NCBI GenBank assembly: GCA_036725605.1
Contig: DAIMDW010000005.1
Coordinates: 139,610-203,609 of the forward strand
Length of the DNA stretch: 64,000 bases
Direction: 5' to 3'
DNA from: CALBTQ01 sp036725605
GTDB lineage: Bacteria; Lernaellota; Lernaellaia; Lernaellales; Lernaellaceae
Within the stretch, counting starts at the first letter, position 1, and each line of letters opens with the position of its first letter. The translations under genes and the position numbers were made by a program. A model generated the notes under the pieces. That model saw only the letters and a list, made by a program, of their open reading frames with translations, had not been told where the DNA came from and made no database searches. Shown here piece by piece: positions 34,423 through 42,712 of this stretch.

Positions 34423-36402
34423 ATGATTCGCTCAATTCGGAAACGAGACGGGCGCGTTGTTCCTTTTGATCGGCAGAAGATCACCGAAGCGGTATACAAA
34501 GCGTTTCGGGCGACCGGATCCAACGATCGCTCGCGAGCCGAGCGCATCACCGACGAGGTGGCCGATCTGCTGACCGTGTTGTACAAGGACAACCGCCTCC
34601 CGACCGTGGAAAACGTGCAGGACCTGGTCGAGAAGGTCCTTATTCATAACAACCTGCCTACCATTGCCAAGCGCTACATTCTCTATCGCGACAAGCACGC
34701 GCAGATGCGCTCGACCAAAAAGATGATGGAAGACGCCGTCGACATGATCGACAGCTACATCCAGAAGCTTGACTGGCGCATCAACGAAAACTCGAACATG
34801 AGCTTCTCGCTGCAGGGACTCAACAACCACATCAGCAGCGCGGTGAGCGCGTCCTACTGGCTCGAGAAAATCTACACGCCCGACATTCGCACCCTGCACA
34901 ACGACGGCGATTTTCACCTGCACGACCTGGGGCAGATCAGCGTGTACTGCTGCGGCTGGGATCTGCAGGATCTGCTCAGCCGCGGTTTCGGCGGCGTGTT
35001 CGGCAAGGTCGAATCGGCTCCGGCCAAGCACTTCCGCACCGCGTTGGGCCAGATCGTCAACTTCTTCTACACCCTGCAGGGCGAAAGCGCCGGCGCGCAG
35101 GCCTTCGCCAATTTCGATACCCTGCTGGCTCCGTTCATTCGCTACGACAAGCTGGAATACGGCCAGGTCGTGCAGGCCATGCAGGAATTCCTGTTCAACG
35201 TGAACATTCCCACCCGCGTGGGCTTCCAGACGCCGTTCACCAACATCACCATGGACCTGACCTGCCCGACGTACATGCGCGAGCAGCCGGTGGTGCGCGG
35301 CGGCAGTTACACCGACGACGTCTACGGCGACTTCCAGCACGAAATGAACATGATCAATCGGGCGTTCTGTGAAGTGATGATGGCCGGCGACGCCAAGGGC
35401 CGCATCTTCACCTTCCCGATTCCGACCTACAACATCCACGACGCCTTCGATTGGGAAAACGAAGAACTCGACATTCTCTGGGAAATGACCAGCCGCTACG
35501 GCGTGCCGTACTTCGCCAACTTCATCAACTCCGACATGAAGCCCGAGGACGCGCGCTCGATGTGCTGCCGTCTGCGCCTGGACAATCGCGAGCTGCGCGA
35601 ACATCTCAACAAGCGCGGCGGCGGTCTGTTCGGCGCCAACCCGCTGACCGGTTCGATCGGCGTGGTCACCTTGAACATGCCGCGCATCGGCTACGAATCG
35701 GCCAACGAGGGCGACTGGTTCGGCCGCATCGACTACCTGATGAACATGGCCAAGGAAAGCCTGGAAACCAAACGCCGCGTGCTCGAACAGTTCACGCAGG
35801 ACGGCCTGTATCCCTACTGCCGCAACTACCTGCAGGGCGTCAAAGAGCGCGTGGGCGGCTACTGGGCCAGCCACTTCTCGACCATCGGCCTGATCGGCAT
35901 GAACGAGGCCCTGGTCAATTTCATGGGCGTGAACATCGCCGATCCGATGGGCAAAGAGCTGGCGATGGAAACGCTCAAGCACATGAACGAAAACCTCCTG
36001 CAGTTCCAGGAGGAGACCGGCAATCTGTTCAACCTCGAAGCGACGCCGGGCGAGGGCACGACCTACCGCCTGGCCCGCCTCGACAAAAAGAAATATCCGG
36101 ACATCTTCGCCCAGGGCGACCAGGAGCCGTACTACACCAACTCCACCGCCCTGCCGGTCAACTACACCGACGATCTGTTCCTCGCTTTGCAGCACCAAGA
36201 CGATCTGCTGACGCTCTATACCGGCGGCACGGTGATGCACAGCTTCATCGGCGAACGGCTCGACGACATCGGCGCGACCAAAAAGCTCGTGCGGCGCATC
36301 GCGGAAAACTTCCGCCTGCCGTACTACTCGATCACGCCGACGTTCACCATCTGTCCGGAACATGGGTACATCGCCGGCGAACACTTCGAGTGCCCGTACT
36401 AA
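34423..36402 (+). CDS. nrdD: Anaerobic ribonucleoside-triphosphate reductase, catalytic part without glycyl radical domain
   Basis: This class III RNR large protein (659 residues) reduces ribonucleoside triphosphates to deoxy forms under anoxia. An ATP-cone regulatory domain occupies residues 1-90 (IRKRDGRVVPFDRQKITEAVYKA). The catalytic barrel follows with HDLGQISVYCCGWDL (C176/C177), SMCCRLRLD (C381/C382) and NPLTGSIGVVTLNMPRIGY. The chain stops at GEHFECPY with TAA at 36400-36402, just where family members continue CPxC into the zinc and glycyl radical (RVxGY) segment. That segment is encoded separately at 36688-36882, in the same frame, after 285 bases. The ATG at 34423 follows AGGATGG; an in-frame upstream ATG at 34330 would add a poorly conserved leader. 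Confidence 0.92.
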   Translation: MIRSIRKRDGRVVPFDRQKITEAVYKAFRATGSNDRSRAERITDEVADLLTVLYKDNRLPTVENVQDLVEKVLIHNNLPTIAKRYILYRDKHAQMRSTKKMMEDAVDMIDSYIQKLDWRINENSNMSFSLQGLNNHISSAVSASYWLEKIYTPDIRTLHNDGDFHLHDLGQISVYCCGWDLQDLLSRGFGGVFGKVESAPAKHFRTALGQIVNFFYTLQGESAGAQAFANFDTLLAPFIRYDKLEYGQVVQAMQEFLFNVNIPTRVGFQTPFTNITMDLTCPTYMREQPVVRGGSYTDDVYGDFQHEMNMINRAFCEVMMAGDAKGRIFTFPIPTYNIHDAFDWENEELDILWEMTSRYGVPYFANFINSDMKPEDARSMCCRLRLDNRELREHLNKRGGGLFGANPLTGSIGVVTLNMPRIGYESANEGDWFGRIDYLMNMAKESLETKRRVLEQFTQDGLYPYCRNYLQGVKERVGGYWASHFSTIGLIGMNEALVNFMGVNIADPMGKELAMETLKHMNENLLQFQEETGNLFNLEATPGEGTTYRLARLDKKKYPDIFAQGDQEPYYTNSTALPVNYTDDLFLALQHQDDLLTLYTGGTVMHSFIGERLDDIGATKKLVRRIAENFRLPYYSITPTFTICPEHGYIAGEHFECPY

Positions 36403-36687
36403 GGCGCGCGCGGCGGGGAGGCCCCCCGTCGGTGTTCGCAGGTTGAAAAACGATGATTACGGTCGCGGCAACGACCTTATGGTTCCCGCCGGGGGCGGGA
36501 GGCGAAAACGGCACATTCGCCTGTTGTCGTTCGATCGTTGCGGATGCCCGCAATGCATCCGCGAGCGGGGAGTTGGCGGCTGATTGCACCGCCGCCTCGT
36601 TCGCCAGGCAAGAGGGCTGTGTATGCAACATTTTGTCACGGCGAACCGAACAAATTGAAAAATCGGTTTCGCGGGGAGGCTCTGATC
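36403..36687 (+). other. Spacer between nrdD and its separate glycyl radical ORF
   Basis: These 285 bases are non-coding in the nrdD frame (stops at 36400 and 36454). They contain hairpins, including an 8-bp GCGGATGC/GCATCCGC stem (about 36539-36562) and GGCGGC/GCCGCC (about 36575-36597), and end in a strong ribosome-binding site GGGGAGG (36673-36679). I see no group I or group II intron core or GUGYG start. Confidence 0.6.
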
Positions 36688-36882
36688 ATGGCATGCAAAT
36701 GCAAGACTGAAGTGTACAGCAGGGTTGTTGGCTACTACCGTCCGGTGCAGCAGTGGAACAAAGGCAAGCAGGCCGAATATCACGATCGCGTGCCGTTTAA
36801 GGTCCAGGGTGTAGCGTTCGCCAATGTCGGTGCGCTCGCCGCCGCGGAAGGTGAAAAACAACAGTCCATCAAGTCCGCGTAA
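36688..36882 (+). CDS. Stand-alone NrdD glycyl radical domain protein
   Basis: This 64-residue protein matches the extreme C-terminus of class III RNR: MACKCKTEVYSRVVGYYRPV, then QQWNKGKQAEYHDR. G15 in SRVVGYY is the predicted glycyl radical site, and C3/C5 correspond to part of the zinc-binding cysteines. In ordinary NrdD this segment is fused to the catalytic barrel. Here it has its own ribosome-binding site (GGGGAGG eight bases before the ATG) and a further 25-residue tail. It lies between nrdD and nrdG, so NrdG would put the radical on this small subunit, which must then dock into NrdD. An independent subunit fits better than a spliced exon. Confidence 0.88.
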   Translation: MACKCKTEVYSRVVGYYRPVQQWNKGKQAEYHDRVPFKVQGVAFANVGALAAAEGEKQQSIKSA

Positions 36883-36930
36883 CCGGGACTTGCCAAGCAG
36901 GCTCGCGCGCTCGAGACGAGAGAAGTACAA

Positions 36931-37629
36931 GTGCATATTGTCAGCGTCCAAGGCACTTCGCTGGTCGACTATCCGGGGAACATGGCCAGCGTCCTGTTCA
37001 CCGGCGGTTGCGACTTTCGCTGCCCGAATTGCCAGAATCCCGATCTGATCGCCGTCAACGAGCAGACCATGCGTCTGGCTGAAGAGGACGTCATTGGCTT
37101 TCTCGTCCAGCGTAAATCGTGGATCGACGGTCTCGTCGTCACCGGCGGCGAACCGTTGATCCATAGCGATCTGCCCGAGTTCCTCAAGCGCCTCAAGGAG
37201 GCGACCGGCCAGCCGATCAAGGTCGACACCAACGGCCATCATCCCGACATGCTGCAGCGGCTGATCGACGAGGGATACGTCGACTACGTCGCCATGGACA
37301 TCAAATCCGATCCGGCGCGTTACAGCGAAGCCGCCGGCAAACTCGTCGACCTCGACCGCGTCATGCGCTCCATCGCCATCCTCAAGGAAGGCCGCGTCGC
37401 CTACGAGTTCCGCACCACCGTCGTGCCGCCCTTCGTCGACGAAACCGCCGTGCAGGAAATCGGCAAGATCATCGACGGCGCCGCCCTCTGGGCCTTCCAG
37501 CAGTTTTTCAACCGCGTCACCTTCAGCGCCGACTTCGCCGGCCTGCGTCCGCTGCTGCCCGCCGAAGTGCGCGCCCTGGCCGTCGTCGGCGAGCCCTACG
37601 TGCAACGCGTCATCGTGCGCGGAGTATAA
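36931..37629 (+). CDS. nrdG: Anaerobic RNR activating radical SAM enzyme
   Basis: This 232-residue activase generates the glycyl radical using SAM and a 4Fe-4S cluster bound by C27, C31 and C34 (GGCDFRCPNCQNP). VVTGGEPLIHSDLPEFLKRLK is the SAM-binding GGEP motif region, and MDIKSDPARYSE is typical of the longer NrdG/TIGR02495-type proteins. It starts with GTG at 36931, 48 bases after the glycyl radical ORF, in one operon with nrdD. Its substrate here would be G15 of the separate 64-residue protein. Confidence 0.92.
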   Translation: MHIVSVQGTSLVDYPGNMASVLFTGGCDFRCPNCQNPDLIAVNEQTMRLAEEDVIGFLVQRKSWIDGLVVTGGEPLIHSDLPEFLKRLKEATGQPIKVDTNGHHPDMLQRLIDEGYVDYVAMDIKSDPARYSEAAGKLVDLDRVMRSIAILKEGRVAYEFRTTVVPPFVDETAVQEIGKIIDGAALWAFQQFFNRVTFSADFAGLRPLLPAEVRALAVVGEPYVQRVIVRGV

Positions 37630-37650
37630 ATACTTCCGGATACTTTTTGC

Positions 37651-38208
37651 TCAGTCGAGCCTGGTCCAGTGCCGCCAACCTTCGTCCGGCGGCGTGTCGG
37701 TCGACAATCGAAAGACAAGCGGTGAATCATCCCATTCGCTGGCCCGGTGAAACTCAAACCATTGTTGTTCGAATTGCGTTTCGAACGACGCGGGCCATTC
37801 GTTGATTCCTTTGCCCGCGGAAAGTTGCGCCGGATCGAAGTCGACTTGCAGAAAGCCGTCGCCGGCAACCTCTTCGTCCGCAAACGCGACCGCAACCGGA
37901 ATCAGGTAGCTGTAGATGATCCCGGCCTCCGGATCGTAGCTTTCGGGCCACTGCCACTCGCCGTCCGGATCGCAGGCGAGCGTCCGTTTGCGTCCGGCAT
38001 CGTCCTCATAGTCGCCGACATAAAACGCCAGAATCTCCAGCGCGACCTCCCGATCCTCGGCCGAGGCGTTTTCGGGAATGCACGCGGCCGGCTCGTCCGC
38101 CTCGTCGTTGCCGTCGTCGTCGTCGCCTGTCGCACAACCGGCGACTGCAAGAAACAATATGCACGCCGACAAGACGCAGAGAGAAAAAATATTTTTGTAA
38201 TATTTCAT
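37651..38208 (-). CDS. Lipoprotein, unknown
   Basis: This 185-residue protein starts MKYYKNIFSLCVLSA with a lipoprotein signal ending LAVAGC, followed directly by an acidic stretch (ATGDDDDGNDEADEPAAC). The mature part (about residues 50-185) has ILAFYVGDYEDDAGRK and QWPESYDPEAGIIYSYL and no recognised domain. An in-frame upstream ATG at 38238 is less likely, since the signal peptide begins at 38208. It shares the acidic post-lipobox linker with the lipoproteins at 47879-49294 and 28440-28928. It is convergent with nrdG. Confidence 0.72.
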   Translation of the reverse strand: MKYYKNIFSLCVLSACILFLAVAGCATGDDDDGNDEADEPAACIPENASAEDREVALEILAFYVGDYEDDAGRKRTLACDPDGEWQWPESYDPEAGIIYSYLIPVAVAFADEEVAGDGFLQVDFDPAQLSAGKGINEWPASFETQFEQQWFEFHRASEWDDSPLVFRLSTDTPPDEGWRHWTRLD

Positions 38209-38426
38209 GTCCGATATCCCCTTTTTCATACCGCTCACGAATGATGGTCTTGAAACAATTGGGATAGTATCAATACAAAAAGATATATCATTCTTATCTC
38301 GGATGGATAAACATTTTCTCAGCCGGAAATCGAATGAAACCGACTCCGTTCGGCGGCGGTACGTCGGCGCTCTGGCCGCCGGTCCGCAAGCGCCCCGGCA
38401 CAGTACGTTGGGCGCGTATTAGCGCG

Positions 38427-38795
38427 TCACTTGCGGCGCGTCAGCGTCTCCGTCCCGTTTTTGCCGTTGCCCTGCATCGCCCAGTCGCCGCTGAGCGTGC
38501 GGTCCTTCACCCGGTAGACGACCACGCCGAACCAGGCCTTGCCCGTGTCGGCATAGCCGACGCTGAAGGTGTCGCCCCGCAGCAGGCCGACGCCCAAGTA
38601 CGTCTGCGCGCCGATGTGCCAGGTGACCGTGTAGTTGTCGCCGGTCTTGATGATCGACACCGTGCCCGTGTACGCTCCGCCGCCCGGATTCGTTCCCGCG
38701 CAGTCGTAGGTGCCTTCGATGTCCGCGGCCCATACCGGCGCGGCCGTCAGCGTCAGCGCCAGCAGAATCAGGGCGATGCCCGCGATGCGTTTCAT
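38427..38795 (-). CDS. Small secreted lipocalin-like protein
   Basis: This 122-residue protein has a clear Sec signal (MKRIAGIALILLALTLTAAPVWA) and a short beta-rich mature part (IEGTYDCAGTNPGGGAYTG, YTVTWHIGAQTYLGVGLL, FSVGYADTGKAWFGVVVY). It resembles the small lipocalin-like or fibronectin-binding-type repeats seen in secreted proteins of unknown function. The ATG at 38795 follows GGGAGGG. It is divergent from the TetR gene, so the operator at 38901-38926 could also affect it. Confidence 0.72.
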   Translation of the reverse strand: MKRIAGIALILLALTLTAAPVWAADIEGTYDCAGTNPGGGAYTGTVSIIKTGDNYTVTWHIGAQTYLGVGLLRGDTFSVGYADTGKAWFGVVVYRVKDRTLSGDWAMQGNGKNGTETLTRRK

Positions 38796-38900
38796 GATCC
38801 CTCCCGCTATGAAGTTGCCTCTTCTGCGGAGTATGACCGGTGGCGCGGCAAAAGGTTGCCGGCCCCGTGAAATATTTTTTCCGCTTGACAAATTGAACGA

Positions 38901-38926
38901 ATAATTCAAATGTACAGTTGAATTAT
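38901..38926. promoter_or_regulatory. Palindromic operator, TetR-family type
   Basis: A perfect 9-bp inverted repeat, ATAATTCAA (38901-38909) and TTGAATTAT (38918-38926), has an 8-base spacer and sits 27 bases before the TetR gene. It lies just downstream of a consensus TTGACA (38885-38890), so binding would block RNA polymerase. Autoregulation of the tetR-MATE unit is the simplest reading. Confidence 0.75.
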
Positions 38927-38952
38927 GGATATGAATTAAGCGGAGGGCGGCC

Positions 38953-39591
38953 ATGGGCCGACGCAAGGACGGCGAAGCGACGCGGCTGCGGATTCTGCAG
39001 GCGGCCGGCGAGGTCTTTGCCGACAAGGGCTTTCACGAGGCGACGCACGCCGACATCTGCCGGCGGGCCGAGGCGAACACGGCGGCGATCAACTACCACT
39101 TCGGCGACAAAGAGGGCCTCTACCGCGCCGTGTGGCAAAACACCATTGAGCTGATGGCCGGGCTGTACCCGGCTGACGGCGGTGCGGCGGCCGACGAACC
39201 GGCTCCGCAGCGCCTGGAGCGGTTCGTCAAAACCATGCTCGGCAAAATGACCGCCGCCGGCGCCTTGGGTCATTCGCACCGCCTGCACTTGCAGGAAGCG
39301 CATCACCCCACCGGCATCGTCGACGATCTGCTGGCGCAAGGCCACGAGCCGTACCGGGCTTACCTGCGCGCGATCCTGCGCGAGCTGCTCGGCCCGCAAG
39401 CGTCCGACCGCAACGTCGCCTGCTGCGAAGTGAGCGTCATCGGCCAGGTGCGCGCCTTCCGCCACGGTCTGCACAAACCGCCGTTCGCCAAACCGCCGCA
39501 CGTGGGCGCGAAGCAAATCGAACATCTGGCCGCGCATATCGCGCGCTTTTCGTTGGCCGGCATCGCCGCGATCCGCCGCACGAACGACTAG
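38953..39591 (+). CDS. TetR/AcrR family transcriptional regulator
   Basis: This 212-residue repressor has an N-terminal helix-turn-helix (RLRILQAAGEVFADKGFHEATHADICRRAEANTAAINYHFGDKEGLY, residues 10-57) and a helical ligand-binding C-terminal domain with DEPAPQRLERFVKTML and RDNVACCEVSVIGQ-like content, as in the CerR/DUF1956 type. It precedes a MATE exporter by 12 bases, and a near-perfect palindrome lies in its promoter. It probably represses the pair until a drug or metabolite binds. The ATG at 38953 follows GGAGG. Confidence 0.9.
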   Translation: MGRRKDGEATRLRILQAAGEVFADKGFHEATHADICRRAEANTAAINYHFGDKEGLYRAVWQNTIELMAGLYPADGGAAADEPAPQRLERFVKTMLGKMTAAGALGHSHRLHLQEAHHPTGIVDDLLAQGHEPYRAYLRAILRELLGPQASDRNVACCEVSVIGQVRAFRHGLHKPPFAKPPHVGAKQIEHLAAHIARFSLAGIAAIRRTND

Positions 39592-39603
39592 GAAAAACTT
39601 CCG

Positions 39604-41013
39604 ATGAGCGACGCAAACAAAAATCGACACCTGCAGCCGCGCCTGTTGGACGGCAGCGTGGGCGGCACGCTGTTGAAAATGAGCGCCTCGATGATCATCG
39701 GCTTTTTCGCCGGCGCGGCCTACAACCTCACCGACGCCTATTTCGTCGCGCGCCTGGGCACCAAGCCGCTGGCGGCGATGGGCTTCACCTTTCCGATCGT
39801 GATGATCATTCACGGGCTGGTCATGGGCATCGGCATGGGCGCGGCCTCGGTGTTGTCGCGTTCGATCGGCCAGGGCGATCCGCAGCGCGTGCGCCGGCTG
39901 ACCATGCACGCGTTGTACCTCGGCCTGGTGCTCACGGGCTTGCTGATCGTCGTCGGCTACGTTTTTCTCAAACCGATCGTCACGCTGCTGGGCGCCGACG
40001 GAGAAATCGCGGCCATGACCATCGCCTACCTGCGCATCTGGCTGGCGGGCATACTCTTTCTCGTCGTGCCGATGATCGGCAACAACGCCATTCGCGCCAC
40101 CGGCGACACCCTCTCGCCCAGCATCATCATGTCGGCCGACCTGCTGCTGAACCTCGGACTCGATCCCCTGTTCATTTTCGGGTGGGGGCCGATCCCGGCG
40201 ATGGGCATCGAGGGCGCCGCGCTGGCGACGGTCCTGGCGCGCTCGGTGGCGCTACTGGCCTCGTTGATCATCCTCGGCCGCTTCAAGCACATGCTGACCT
40301 TCCGTCGGCCGTTGTTCAAAGGCATCGGCGAATCGTGGAAGCAGATCACCTACGTCGGTCTGCCCGCCGCGGCGACCAACATTCTCACGCCGATCGGCGC
40401 GGGCATCATCACGCGGATCGTCAGCGGCTACGGCGCGGCCAGCGTCGCGGCGATGACCGCCGGCATCCGCATCGAACACTGCGTGGTGATTCCGATCATC
40501 GCCCTGGGCGCGTCGATGGTGCCCTTCGTCGGTCAGAATTGGGGCGCGGGCAACCTGGATCGCGTGATCGCCGCGCAAAAAATCGCCTACCGCTGGGCGG
40601 CGATCTGGGGCGTCGTCTGCCTGCTGGTGTTGGCCGGCTTCGCGCAAACGATCGCCCCGTGGTTCGCCAAGGAAAACCTGGTCATCCTGCAACTGAGCCT
40701 CTACCTGGTGATCATGCCGCCGGTGATGGGGCTGCGCGGCGTCGCCATGTCCGCCATGGGCACGCTCAACGCGATCAACCGTCCGCTCGACGCGACGACC
40801 AACACGATCATCCGTCTGTTCGCGCTGCAATGGCCGTTGGCCGCGCTGGGCGCCAAACTCGCCGGCTTCGTCGGCATCCTCTTCGGCATTCTCTCGGCCG
40901 AGTTTCTCGCCGCCACGATCGTCGCGACCTGGGTGATGATCCTGCTGCACAAGGCGCGCAAAGAAAAAGCCGCCCCGGAACTCGCCGGCGCGGCCGTGGA
41001 AGGCGAAGGGTAG
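39604..41013 (+). CDS. MATE family multidrug efflux transporter
   Basis: This 469-residue polytopic transporter has twelve predicted helices, two homologous halves (ISASMIIGFFAGAAYNLTDAYFVARLGTKPLAAMGF-like first half, repeated as AATNILTPIGAGIITRIVSGYGAASVAAM), and the GQNWGAGNLDRV motif typical of MATE exporters. It uses Na+ or H+ gradients to expel cationic compounds; the actual substrate is unknown. It is co-transcribed with the TetR gene just upstream. Confidence 0.92.
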   Translation: MSDANKNRHLQPRLLDGSVGGTLLKMSASMIIGFFAGAAYNLTDAYFVARLGTKPLAAMGFTFPIVMIIHGLVMGIGMGAASVLSRSIGQGDPQRVRRLTMHALYLGLVLTGLLIVVGYVFLKPIVTLLGADGEIAAMTIAYLRIWLAGILFLVVPMIGNNAIRATGDTLSPSIIMSADLLLNLGLDPLFIFGWGPIPAMGIEGAALATVLARSVALLASLIILGRFKHMLTFRRPLFKGIGESWKQITYVGLPAAATNILTPIGAGIITRIVSGYGAASVAAMTAGIRIEHCVVIPIIALGASMVPFVGQNWGAGNLDRVIAAQKIAYRWAAIWGVVCLLVLAGFAQTIAPWFAKENLVILQLSLYLVIMPPVMGLRGVAMSAMGTLNAINRPLDATTNTIIRLFALQWPLAALGAKLAGFVGILFGILSAEFLAATIVATWVMILLHKARKEKAAPELAGAAVEGEG

Positions 41014-41185
41014 GACGAAGCGTTAGCGAAGGCGACTGATCTCATTCCGCATTCGAAATTCGCCGTTCCGCGTTATCAGCACCCGCACTCCCGCCGTTGG
41101 CGGGATTTCGCTACGCTCAACCGTTTCGTTTAACCGCCTCAGACGGGATTTCGCTTCAGAACGTGCCGTTCTTTGCTCAATCGTC

Positions 41186-42595
41186 TCAGCACCCGCACCC
41201 GTCGTCGTCATCGTCATCATCGTCGTCGTCCGTCGCGTCGTCGTCATCGTCGGATGTGTCGTCGTCGGTCGTATCGTCGTCGGCGGGCGGCGTGGCGTCG
41301 TCGTCATCGTCGGTGATGTCGTCGTCATCGTCATCGACCGCGGGCGGAATGATCGTCGCCCAGGTGGCCAGCGAGGCGGCCGCGACCTTGGTCATCTCCA
41401 CCGCGTAGGTGATGTCCTGGCGGTCGAGGGTGTCGTTGACGGTGTGGTACGCGCTGTCGTGCGACCAGTCGGTTTCGATCAGCAGCGCGCCCGGCACGCC
41501 TTTGTTGAGAAACGGCACGTGGTCGCTGCCCATGGCGCTGAACTGGCCGGTCATCACCAGGTCGGTGTAGGTCTGGCCCATCGCGCCGATCGTATACACG
41601 GCCTGCTTCTGCTCGGGCGTGCGCTTGGAGCCTTCCAGGTAACCGCCCCAGGTGTCGGCGTGAAACGAGATCATATCCAGCACGACGAAGCCCTTGAGCT
41701 TGTCGATCAAGCCGTTGTTGTCCATCATGCGCGCCATCGCCGTACTGCCGAACAATCCCAGTTCCTCGCCGCCGAAGGTGACGAACAAAATCGTGCCTTC
41801 GGTGTCCACGTCCGCGAACAGGCGCGCCAGTTCCATCACCGCCGCACTGCCGCTGCCGTTGTCGTTGGCGCCCTGCGAGTTGGTGCACGGATTCTGGCTG
41901 GTCGAATCAAGGTGCGCGCCGACCATGTACCAATCGTCGGGCCGCACCGAACCGACCTTCTTGGCGATCACGTTGAAACCTTGCGCTCCTTCGCACATAT
42001 AGCAGTGGTTGTTGAACTGCATCTGCTCGACGTCCAGTCCCAGCTCGGTGAAGTGCGCGGCCACCGCGTCTTTCGCGTCCAGGTAGCTTTGCGTGCAGGC
42101 GTAGCGCGTGGGGAAGGTGGTCAGTTCGGTCAACAACGCGGTATAGGAAGTCGCATCGAGTTGGCCCAGCAGTTCCTCGATCAGCGGATCGGGCTCGACC
42201 TTCTTGCCGTCGAGCGCGAAAACGACCGTCCGCGATTCGTTCGCCGGAGTAAGCATCACGTCCGGATGCGCCGCCAACTCGCCCGCGTTCTCGACCCACG
42301 CCAGTTGCCAGCCGGCCGTTTCATACAGCGGGAAATAGCCCAACCGCGCCGCCGCCGGCCGCTTGTCGCGCACCAGGTAGAGCGCCCGCACATCGACGTC
42401 CGCCGCGAGCAACTCACCCGCCGCGCCTGTGCAGGATTCATCGCCGATCAACACGACGCGCTCGGCGAAGCGCAGTTGCACCGCTGTGGCGCAGAGCGAA
42501 TCGGGCGTTTCGTCGTTCAGCAGCAGCACGTCGGCGCCCAGGGCCGTCGAGGCGAAGAAGGTCAGCATCGCGATGAGCAGCGTCAGTCGTTTCAT
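41186..42595 (-). CDS. Secreted M28 zinc peptidase with Asp-rich GCGC tail
   Basis: This 469-residue protein has a signal peptide (MKRLTLLIAMLTFFASTALG), an N-terminal domain of about 130 residues, and an M28 di-zinc aminopeptidase core: VGAHLDSTS (zinc His), GANDNGSGSAAVMELAR (bridging Asp), FGGEELGLFGS (catalytic Glu and ligand), VLDMIS and GSDHVPFLN (zinc His). The core is followed by a tail of about 60 residues of mainly Asp with AT, SP or T spacers, ending DDDDGCGC. The ATG at 42595 follows GGAGG, five bases away. Probably surface exposed; the same kind of C-terminal tail is on the kelch protein at 32196. Confidence 0.9.
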   Translation of the reverse strand: MKRLTLLIAMLTFFASTALGADVLLLNDETPDSLCATAVQLRFAERVVLIGDESCTGAAGELLAADVDVRALYLVRDKRPAAARLGYFPLYETAGWQLAWVENAGELAAHPDVMLTPANESRTVVFALDGKKVEPDPLIEELLGQLDATSYTALLTELTTFPTRYACTQSYLDAKDAVAAHFTELGLDVEQMQFNNHCYMCEGAQGFNVIAKKVGSVRPDDWYMVGAHLDSTSQNPCTNSQGANDNGSGSAAVMELARLFADVDTEGTILFVTFGGEELGLFGSTAMARMMDNNGLIDKLKGFVVLDMISFHADTWGGYLEGSKRTPEQKQAVYTIGAMGQTYTDLVMTGQFSAMGSDHVPFLNKGVPGALLIETDWSHDSAYHTVNDTLDRQDITYAVEMTKVAAASLATWATIIPPAVDDDDDDITDDDDDATPPADDDTTDDDTSDDDDDATDDDDDDDDDDGCGC

Positions 42596-42712
42596 CCGTT
42601 CCTCCTTGGCGCGATCCCGCGCAACGGTCGAGACAGTCTGCCTCCAATCGCGCCGGGCCGCAAGCGGACGCTCGGTTGACCTTTGCCCGCCCATGGGGGA
42701 TATCAATGGTTC

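Noticed and set aside
36400..36687. Group I or II intron in nrdD
   Set aside because: No GUGYG start, no recognisable group I core, and a strong independent ribosome-binding site before the second ORF; kept only as an alternative hypothesis.
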